From the NCBI GenBank assembly GCA_003152275.1, contig PLZU01000013.1:15286-50975 (forward strand): 35,690 bases of DNA, in the 5' to 3' direction. Below the pieces are notes generated by a model. That model was not told where the DNA came from and searched no databases. It saw only the letters and a program-made list of their open reading frames with translations. Below are positions 23,691 through 29,687 of this stretch, in pieces. The position numbers were made by a program, and so were the translations under genes. Every line of letters starts with the position of its first letter. Position 1 is the first letter of the stretch. Source of the stretch: Actinomycetota bacterium (GTDB lineage: Bacteria > Actinomycetota > Thermoleophilia > Gaiellales > Gaiellaceae).

Positions 23691-24151
23691 TGCCGCTCGA
23701 GCCGCGTATCCGCGTATCGGCGGTACTGCGTTGGCAGGACCGGGTCCTGCTTTGTCGGCATGAGAAGCCCGGGCGCGGCGACTACTGGCTCCTGCCCGGC
23801 GGTGGTGTCAACTCCGGTGAGAGCCTCACCGACGCTCTGCACCGCGAGCTTCGGGAAGAGGTCGGCATCGAGGACGAGATTCCCGTCGAAGGCCCGGTTG
23901 CGATCGTCGACTCGATCTCACCGCAGCGGGCCGTCACCGCGAAGCATGTCGTGCACATTATTTTTGCCGGCGATCTGTCCGGCCGCTCGCTCGAGGCGGC
24001 GACGTCTCAGGACGCCGCGGTCCGCGGCCATCGGCTGTTCGATCGGGCCGAGCTCGACGACGTCGTGCTCCATCCACCGATTCAGCGCTTCCTGCGGCGC
24101 TGGGAGTCCGGCGATCCGGCGGTGTACCTGGGCTCGCTCTGGGCACCGTGA
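23690..24151 (+). CDS. Nudix hydrolase
   Basis: 153 residues. The Nudix box Gx5Ex7REUxEExGU is complete at residues 38-60 (GGVNSGESLTDALHRELREEVGI), providing the Mg-binding Glu cluster for hydrolysis of a nucleoside diphosphate linked to another group. The N-terminal strand RIRVSAVLRWQDRVLLCRHEKPGRGDYWLLPGG is typical. The exact substrate cannot be told from sequence; coupling to dut by a one-base overlap suggests nucleotide-pool cleaning. ATG 23690 is the start and the only fitting one. Confidence 0.92.
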   Translation: MPLEPRIRVSAVLRWQDRVLLCRHEKPGRGDYWLLPGGGVNSGESLTDALHRELREEVGIEDEIPVEGPVAIVDSISPQRAVTAKHVVHIIFAGDLSGRSLEAATSQDAAVRGHRLFDRAELDDVVLHPPIQRFLRRWESGDPAVYLGSLWAP

Positions 24152-24158
24152 TCGTGTA

Positions 24159-25343
24159 GTGCCGCCACTCAAGCGAATCTCGATCGGTGGCTATCGCGCC
24201 GCGAGCGAGCTCGAGTTCGAGCCGCGCTCGGTCTGCGCGCTCGTCGGCGAAGCATCGAGCGGCAAGTCGACGGTGCTGACGGCGATCTGGACGTTGCTCG
24301 AGGCAGCTGCACCACCGCCGACGATCGACGACGCGACGCGGGTCACCTCGGGTGGGCGCATCCACCTCGAGGCCGACGTCGAACGAGGCCGCACGATCTT
24401 CCTGGACGCACGCCCGCCTGACACGCTGAACCTCAACCGAGCCGGCGCGCCGCCGGTGCTGTTTCTGCCGGCGAACCTGCGCTCGCGCTCACTCGTCGCG
24501 CCTGCGACCGGAGCAGCTGCAGAGGTGGCACAGCTCCTTCAGCCACCACTCGCCGTGCACCACTGGGCTGCCGCCGACGGCGGGCTCCAGCTCGTCATGG
24601 GGATGGAGCGTCTGCTCGGGTCCAACCTGCGCCGGTTCGTATTCCTGATCGAGGAGCCCGAGCTCTACCTCAGCCCGCATGCGCAGCGGCATCTCTTCCG
24701 CGTCCTGCGCAGTCTGGCGCGGCACGGGAATCAGATCCTCTACTCGACGCACGCACCTGTCTTCTTGAGCGTCGACCGGCTGGAGGAGCTCGCCCTAGTC
24801 CGCCACCATCCCAAGCGAGGGACGACGCTGTTTCAGCCGGAACCGCTCGAAGAGGCCGAGGCCTTCCGGGTCCTGTCCGAGTTCGACAGCGACCGTGCCG
24901 AGCTCTTTCTCGCGCGGGCCGCGCTGCTCGTGGAAGGCCGGACCGAGAAGCTTACGTTCCCGCTCGTCTTCGAGGCGCTCGGCGTGGAGCCCGACAAGGA
25001 AGGAGTCATTGTTCTCGAGTGCGGTGGGAAAGGCAACATCCCGCTCTTCGCGCGTGTCTGCAACGCGTGCGGCGTCCCGTATGTCGTCGTGCACGACCGC
25101 GACGCACCGAAGGGCAAGCGGCCTGTCGACTCCGAGCTGGTCGTGAACCGGCAGATCCTCGCGATCGCGGGCCGGCGACGGACAGTCGTGCTCGCGCCCG
25201 ACTTCGAGGCGGTGTCCGGCGTCAGTGCGCGAGGCCGCGGACGGAAGCCGCGGAAGGCGTATCGCCGTTACAGCGGCGACGGAGAGGTGCCGTCGGAGCT
25301 TCGGCTTGCGATTGAGAAGGTGCTGAAGGCCGCGCGCGGTTAG
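24159..25343 (+). CDS. OLD-type ATPase with C-terminal TOPRIM domain, solitary
   Basis: 394 residues. The ABC/SMC-like AAA domain has Walker A GEASSGKST (30-38), Walker B FLIEEPELYL (162-171) and the H-loop STHAP (196-200). The TOPRIM half has ALLVEGRTEK with Glu259 and VVHDRDA with Asp313-Arg-Asp315, so the metal-binding residues of a nuclease or topoisomerase-primase fold are kept. OLD family members act as ATP-driven nucleases, often in phage defence (P2 Old; GajA of Gabija). This one is short because the coiled-coil insert between ATPase halves is small, and no UvrD-like or other partner lies alongside. GTG 24159 follows the Nudix stop by 7 bases. Its end overlaps the gatD stop by 4 bases. 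Confidence 0.82.
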   Translation: MPPLKRISIGGYRAASELEFEPRSVCALVGEASSGKSTVLTAIWTLLEAAAPPPTIDDATRVTSGGRIHLEADVERGRTIFLDARPPDTLNLNRAGAPPVLFLPANLRSRSLVAPATGAAAEVAQLLQPPLAVHHWAAADGGLQLVMGMERLLGSNLRRFVFLIEEPELYLSPHAQRHLFRVLRSLARHGNQILYSTHAPVFLSVDRLEELALVRHHPKRGTTLFQPEPLEEAEAFRVLSEFDSDRAELFLARAALLVEGRTEKLTFPLVFEALGVEPDKEGVIVLECGGKGNIPLFARVCNACGVPYVVVHDRDAPKGKRPVDSELVVNRQILAIAGRRRTVVLAPDFEAVSGVSARGRGRKPRKAYRRYSGDGEVPSELRLAIEKVLKAARG

Positions 25344-26098
25344 CGCTTGCCGCCGCGCGCCCGCGCGCGCCCAGCCGAGACCTCGTGCGCGCGCGACTCG
25401 AGCTCGTCCGGAAGCGGCGGCAGCTCGGGCGGCTCGCCCCCGGTGCGGTGCGCGAGCGCCTGCGCGAGCAGCCAGTCGGCGAGCCACGGGTTGCGCGGTA
25501 ACAGCGGACCATGCAGATACGTCCCGAGCGCGCGGCCGAGCCGGCAGCCCTCGAAGCCGCTTTCGCCGTCGTTGCCGAAGCCGGAGACGACGCGCCCAAG
25601 TGGCTCGGCGCCTGGATCGAGGCGTGTGCGGCCCGCGTGGTTCTCGAAGCCGGCGAGCGTCCGGCGCACACCAGGCTCGAGCTCACACTCGAGGAGAACG
25701 TCGCCGATCATCCGCCTGCTGCCGGCGACCGTCTCGAGCGGCAGCAGCCCGACACCCGCCATGTCCTCGCCGTGGAAGCCGCGGTAACGGCGGCCGAGCA
25801 GCTGGTAGCCACCGCACACCGCAAGGAGCGCGGCGCCACCGCCGATGACCGCGTCGATCAACGGCTGCGACTTCGCTGCGAGATTCCCCGCGACGAGGAG
25901 TTGCTCGCGGTCCTGGCCGCCGCCGATGTAGTAGAGGTCATGCATGCCGGGGACGATTGCGTCCTTCATGCCGATCGACGTCACCTCAAGCTCGTGGCCG
26001 CGCCAGGCGGCGCGGCGGGCGAAGACCGCGATGTTGCCGCGGTCGGCGTAGATGTTCAGGTACTCGGGGTAGAGATGCCCGACGCGGATGGTGCTCAT
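25340..26098 (-). CDS. gatD: Lipid II isoglutaminyl synthase, glutamine amidotransferase subunit
   Basis: 252 residues, class I (triad) amidotransferase of the CobB/CobQ type. GatD makes ammonia from glutamine for MurT, which amidates the D-Glu of lipid II. The nucleophile Cys95 sits in LLAVCGGYQLLG, and the His196 of GTYLHGPLLPRNP completes the active site; both positions are close to those of Staphylococcus aureus GatD (Cys94, His189). ATG 26098 overlaps the murT stop (ATGA, minus strand), so the two subunits are made in equal amounts. The tail is basic (RARARGGKR). Confidence 0.93.
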   Translation of the reverse strand: MSTIRVGHLYPEYLNIYADRGNIAVFARRAAWRGHELEVTSIGMKDAIVPGMHDLYYIGGGQDREQLLVAGNLAAKSQPLIDAVIGGGAALLAVCGGYQLLGRRYRGFHGEDMAGVGLLPLETVAGSRRMIGDVLLECELEPGVRRTLAGFENHAGRTRLDPGAEPLGRVVSGFGNDGESGFEGCRLGRALGTYLHGPLLPRNPWLADWLLAQALAHRTGGEPPELPPLPDELESRAHEVSAGRARARGGKR

Positions 26099-27459
26099 GC
26101 CGCGCGCTCCCAGTAGGGCTTGGCCAAGCCCCGTCCAGCGACGACCCGCTGCAACGCGAGCATCGCCGTGTACGTCGGGAGGACGACGAGCTCCCCGGCA
26201 TCCGGCGTCAGCGCCAGACCCTGGTCGACTGCTGCTTCGAGTGACGGCTCGACGACGATCCGCGATTCGTCGAGACCGCCGTACTTGAAGCGCAGCGCGA
26301 GCTCCGCCGCCCGCTCGCCTGTGGCGATGACGGTCTGCAGCCCTTCGAGCAGCGGTTCGAAGTCGACATCCCAGATCCACGAGACGTCGCGGCCGTCGGC
26401 AACCGCGTCGTTCAAGGCGACCACCGCGACCCGCGGTGCTCCGCCGTCGACGAGCGTGCGCACTGCTTCGTTCGCGCCGGCCGGATTCTTGATCAACAGC
26501 AGAAGGAGTTGCTTGCCATCCACCGGGATGCGCTCGAAACGGCCGAACGCCGCACTGAATCGCGCGAGACCTGCGGCGATCTCTTCAAGCGGCGAACCCA
26601 GCGCCTGGGCGAGCGTCGCAGCGCCGAGCGCGTTGTAGACGTTGTACAGGCCGGGCAGGCCGAGCTCGACGCGCTGTGTGCCCTCGGACGTAACGAGGTC
26701 GAAGGCCGCGCGTTCGAGCCCGTGAAGCTCGATCGATCGGGCGGTCACATCGAGCGCGGGCCGGGCATGGCCGCAGTTCGGGCAGCGGTAGTCGCCGAGA
26801 TGGCCGACGTATGCCGCGAGGTATTCGTATGGCGTTCCGCAGCGCACGCAGTACTTCGAGTCCGCCGCGTGCTGAAGCGCCGGGCGGGCCACCCGTGGAT
26901 CGTCGACGCCGAAGACGATCGAGCGCCCGTGCGCCTGCGCCAGTGAGCCGACCCGGGGGTCGTCGCCGTTCACGACGAGCACGGTCTTCTCCGGCAGGTG
27001 CGCGACCGCCTCGCGCCAGCGCTCGGCCACGAGCTCGAGCTCGCCGTACCGGTCGAGCTGGTCGCGGAAGAGATTCCCAAGACAAACGGCCCGCGGCCGC
27101 ACGCGCCGCAGAACCTCCGGTAACGCGCCTTCGTCCACTTCGAGCAGGCCGAGCTCGGCGTTCCAGGCCGCGAGGAGGGTGGAGGCGACCCCGGAGACGA
27201 GGTTTGCCCCCGAGTGGTTGTGCGCCAGCCGGAAGCGCGGTCGCAGGATCTCGGCCGCCATCGCAGTGGTCGTCGTCTTCCCGTTCGTCGCGGAAACCGC
27301 GGCGACGCCGGCTGGAAGGCGAGCCGCCAACCGATCGATCGCGCCCGGATCGACCTTCGAGAGCAGCTTGCCCGGCACTGTCATCCCGGCGCCCGCGCCG
27401 ACACGGCGGGAAAGGCCTGCAACGAGGCGCGCAACGCGAATTTCCGCCGCCGTCAGCAC
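26095..27459 (-). CDS. murT: Lipid II isoglutaminyl synthase, Mur ligase subunit
   Basis: 454 residues. MurT is a Mur-ligase-like enzyme that activates the alpha-carboxyl of D-Glu in the stem peptide. The ATP loop SATNGKTTTT is at about 56-65, LLEVDEGALPEV and NLFRDQLDRYGE follow, and a Cys4 zinc ribbon sits in the central domain (CVRC with Cys204/Cys207, CPNC with Cys226/Cys229), a hallmark of MurT over MurE/MurF. The C-terminal DUF1727 region contains NPAGANEAVRTL. GTG 27459 has a TACGCT box 6 bases upstream, consistent with a leaderless mRNA for murT-gatD. Confidence 0.95.
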   Translation of the reverse strand: MLTAAEIRVARLVAGLSRRVGAGAGMTVPGKLLSKVDPGAIDRLAARLPAGVAAVSATNGKTTTTAMAAEILRPRFRLAHNHSGANLVSGVASTLLAAWNAELGLLEVDEGALPEVLRRVRPRAVCLGNLFRDQLDRYGELELVAERWREAVAHLPEKTVLVVNGDDPRVGSLAQAHGRSIVFGVDDPRVARPALQHAADSKYCVRCGTPYEYLAAYVGHLGDYRCPNCGHARPALDVTARSIELHGLERAAFDLVTSEGTQRVELGLPGLYNVYNALGAATLAQALGSPLEEIAAGLARFSAAFGRFERIPVDGKQLLLLLIKNPAGANEAVRTLVDGGAPRVAVVALNDAVADGRDVSWIWDVDFEPLLEGLQTVIATGERAAELALRFKYGGLDESRIVVEPSLEAAVDQGLALTPDAGELVVLPTYTAMLALQRVVAGRGLAKPYWERAA

Positions 27460-27465
27460 CGCCCG

Positions 27466-27471
27466 AGCGTA
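27466..27471 (-). promoter_or_regulatory. -10 box TACGCT for leaderless murT-gatD
   Basis: On the minus strand TACGCT ends 6 bases before GTG 27459; no ribosome site intervenes. The -35 region is not convincing. Confidence 0.5.
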
Positions 27472-27584
27472 CGCGACGACCGGGGTACCTCGATCGAGGG
27501 ATCAAGCAGGTCCTGACCCTTCCGGGGGACGTGTCGACCCCAGGACGGGCCTACGTTGCAGCGGCTTGACGTGTATTTGCGGCT

Positions 27585-27602
27585 CCGTGCACGTACGCAC
27601 GG
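27585..27602. other. Hairpin in the leader of the S8 protease gene
   Basis: CCGTGC (27585-27590) pairs perfectly with GCACGG (27597-27602) around a 6-base loop, 30 bases before ATG 27633. AAGGAG at 27613-27618 and a purine-rich run precede the ATG. The hairpin could influence initiation, but nothing proves it. Confidence 0.35.
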
Positions 27603-27632
27603 ATCACGGAAAGAAGGAGAGGAAAAGGGTAG

Positions 27633-29516
27633 ATGCGGCATTCACGAGCGACAAATTGTAGTGATCGCTCGAACGCGCTTTGGGGGCGCGGCTCGCGAGG
27701 CGAGTCGCGTTCGAACGCGCTTTGGGGACGTGGCGGCCGTCGGGCCGGCGTCGCCGTAGCATCGCTCGTAGTTCTCTTCGCCATGGCGGCGGGGGCAACG
27801 GCGGCCAGTAACGGAAACGCACCCGTTAAGGGCTCGAGCGGCGGCAATCTCAAGGCATACGTTCCGACCGAACTGCGCGATGCAATCACGCAGAACCCTG
27901 GCCAGACGTTCGACGTCATCGTCCAGGGCGACAAGAACGGAACCGCCAACGGCTTCTACAAGAAGCTCGTCGGCGACAACTACGGAAGTCAGGTGCGGCA
28001 GCAGTTCACCTCGATCGCGGGAGTTGAGGCCAACCTCACGGGCAACCAGATCCTCGCCCTCGGGAAGCGGCCGTACGTGACCTCGATCATGGCGAACGAG
28101 ACGGTCAAGATGGCCGGCGTTCAGCTTCCGTACTCGAACTCGCAGCTCTGGCCCTGGGCGACCGGTGCCCCGGTCGACTGGCTCAAGCAGAGCCCGAACG
28201 CGGGGACCATTGCGATCGTCGACTCCGGGATCGACGCGACGCGGACGGCGGACTTCGGCAACCGGATCCTCGGCCAGGTGAACATGGCGAGCCTCTCGCC
28301 GAATTCGCCTGGTGATGGTTACGGCCATGGAACGTTCGTCGCCAGCATCGCTGCAGGTGCGGCTCCCGGTTACGCCGGCGCTGCTCCGAAGGCGAACCTG
28401 CTCTCGATCGACGTGATGAACGACCAGGGCGAGGCCACCGTCGCGGACGTCGTCAGGGCGGCCGACTGGATCCTCGCGAACAAGACCCAGTACAACATCA
28501 AGGTCGCGAACTTCTCTCTGCACGCGGTCAACATGGCGAGCGTCATGTTCGACCCGCTCGACCAGGCAGTGGAGAAGCTGTGGCTGAACGGAGTCGTCGT
28601 CGTTGCTGCTTCGGGCAACTACGGCACGCCGGGCGCGCCGAGTGGCGTGAACTTCGCCCCGGGTAACGATCCGTTCGTGATCACGGTGGGCGCAACGGAC
28701 ATCGGCACGAGCCTCAGTGCGAGTGACGACACCGCTGCACCGTTCACGGCCTACGGCTACACGCCGGACGGCTTCCAGAAGCCGGAGATCGCAGCACCTG
28801 GCCGGTACATGATCGGCGCGGTGCCTCCGAACTCCACGCTTCCACAGGAGAGGCCTGCAAACGTCACCGCCCCGGGCTACATGATGCTCAGCGGTACCTC
28901 GTTCGCAGCTCCGGTCGTGTCAGCGGCTGCGGCCATGCTGATGGCCCAGCATCCCAACTGGACACCGGATCAGGTCAAGGGCGCGCTCATGCTCACCGCG
29001 ACGCCCGAGACGAACGCGCCTGCTGGTTCGCTTGGTGTCGGCGATGTGAACATCGCTGCCGCCAGGGCGTACAAGAAGAACCCTCCGAATCCGAACGCCG
29101 GCCTCGACCAGTTCATCAACGTCGCGGCCGACGGGACGAAGGTGTTCAACAGCGTGGCCTGGCAGGCCGCTGCGATCGCCAACGTGGCGTGGGACGACGT
29201 TGCCTGGTCTGACGTCGCCTGGTCGGATGCGGCCTGGTCTGACGTCGCCTGGAGCGACGTGGCTTGGGCCGATGTTGCCTGGGCATCCGTGGCATACGGC
29301 ACCGCCGCCTGGAGCGACGTTGCCTGGAGCGACGCGGCGTGGGCGGATGCGGCGTGGGCGGACAACGCCACCGACTCCGGCTCGTCCGACGCCATTCCGG
29401 CAACGACGGACGACGTGAGCGCGGGGCTTGCGGACCTCGGCATCGTCGATGACACGTGTGACCCGACGGTCTCCGTGTGCGACGCGTCCACGACCACCGG
29501 TGGGCTCCTGCCGTAG
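27633..29516 (+). CDS. Secreted subtilisin-like serine protease (S8) with Trp-pentad repeat tail
   Basis: 627 residues. The catalytic triad is complete: Asp197 (AIVDSGI), His232 (GHGTFVA) and Ser423 (SGTSFAAP), with Asn329 (AASGN) as oxyanion residue. A hydrophobic signal core at about 39-57 ends ATA-AS, after an unusually long n-region carrying RSNALWGRG twice (12-20 and 26-34). A pro-domain-like part follows (about 75-165). Residues 507-577 are a tandem [VA]AW[SA]D repeat, then a short tail with two Cys (609, 616). Similar Trp-pentad tails occur in other actinobacterial and Chloroflexi S8 proteases; their role is unclear. ATG 27633 follows AAGGAG by 14 bases; GAGAGG and AGGG lie closer. It is divergent from murT. 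Confidence 0.93.
   Translation: MRHSRATNCSDRSNALWGRGSRGESRSNALWGRGGRRAGVAVASLVVLFAMAAGATAASNGNAPVKGSSGGNLKAYVPTELRDAITQNPGQTFDVIVQGDKNGTANGFYKKLVGDNYGSQVRQQFTSIAGVEANLTGNQILALGKRPYVTSIMANETVKMAGVQLPYSNSQLWPWATGAPVDWLKQSPNAGTIAIVDSGIDATRTADFGNRILGQVNMASLSPNSPGDGYGHGTFVASIAAGAAPGYAGAAPKANLLSIDVMNDQGEATVADVVRAADWILANKTQYNIKVANFSLHAVNMASVMFDPLDQAVEKLWLNGVVVVAASGNYGTPGAPSGVNFAPGNDPFVITVGATDIGTSLSASDDTAAPFTAYGYTPDGFQKPEIAAPGRYMIGAVPPNSTLPQERPANVTAPGYMMLSGTSFAAPVVSAAAAMLMAQHPNWTPDQVKGALMLTATPETNAPAGSLGVGDVNIAAARAYKKNPPNPNAGLDQFINVAADGTKVFNSVAWQAAAIANVAWDDVAWSDVAWSDAAWSDVAWSDVAWADVAWASVAYGTAAWSDVAWSDAAWADAAWADNATDSGSSDAIPATTDDVSAGLADLGIVDDTCDPTVSVCDASTTTGGLLP
27669..27727 (+). repeat. Direct repeat encoding RSNALWGRG twice
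   Basis: TCGAACGCGCTTTGGGG is identical at 27669-27685 and 27711-27727 (42-base period, 14 codons). Between them GGCTCGC/GCGAGTC forms a 7-bp hairpin with a GAG loop. The repeat is in frame and lies in the protein segment before the signal helix. Confidence 0.7.
29154..29363 (+). repeat. Tandem 15-bp repeat coding for [VA]AW[SA]D pentads
   Basis: About fourteen imperfect 15-base units give Trp every fifth residue (507-577 of the protease). Units such as GTCGCCTGGTCTGAC recur with synonymous changes, so selection seems to act on the protein pattern. Confidence 0.85.
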
Positions 29517-29540
29517 GGCCCGGCCGATCTACCCTGGAAC

Positions 29541-29574
29541 GCACCGCGGGCCCTGGCGACGGGGCCCGCAGTGC
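29541..29574. terminator. Hairpin terminator candidate after the S8 gene
   Basis: A 4-bp plus 8-bp stem (GCAC and GCGGGCCC with their complements) broken by one C.A mismatch, with an 8-base loop, 24 bases past the stop. No T-tract follows. Confidence 0.55.
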
Positions 29575-29590
29575 GTCCGCGCAGAGAGGG

Positions 29591-29630
29591 GCGAATAGCC
29601 CGAACGGGTGACGCCCTTCGGGGGATTCGC
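29591..29630 (+). other. Possible three-way RNA junction upstream of the GGDEF/HD-GYP gene
   Basis: Outer arms GCGAAT (29591-29596) and ATTCGC (29625-29630) enclose two small hairpins: CCC-GAAC-GGG and CCC-TTCG-GGG. It would be transcribed only from a promoter further upstream, such as TACCCT at 29530. It does not match the c-di-GMP riboswitch consensus that I know. Confidence 0.35.
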
Positions 29631-29633
29631 TCC

Positions 29634-29687
29634 GACAATCCCCGTATGGCTCTGCGGCCACAAATCTCCGTGCGGTCAGCGCCGTGA
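29634..29687 (+). CDS. GACAAT box and 13-residue leader mini-ORF (29646-29687)
   Basis: GACAAT at 29634-29639 ends 6 bases before ATG 29646, the leaderless spacing seen elsewhere in the window. The ORF reads MALRPQISVRSAP and stops at TGA 29685-29687, overlapping the GTG start (29684) of the following gene as GTGA. That gene has no ribosome site of its own, so its translation probably depends on ribosomes finishing this peptide. The coding part begins at 29646; earlier bases are the promoter element. Confidence 0.45.
   Translation, partial: DNPRMALRPQISVRSAP

Noticed and set aside
29154-29363. CRISPR-like array
   Set aside because: Units are 15 bases, in frame, without spacers, and encode a regular peptide.
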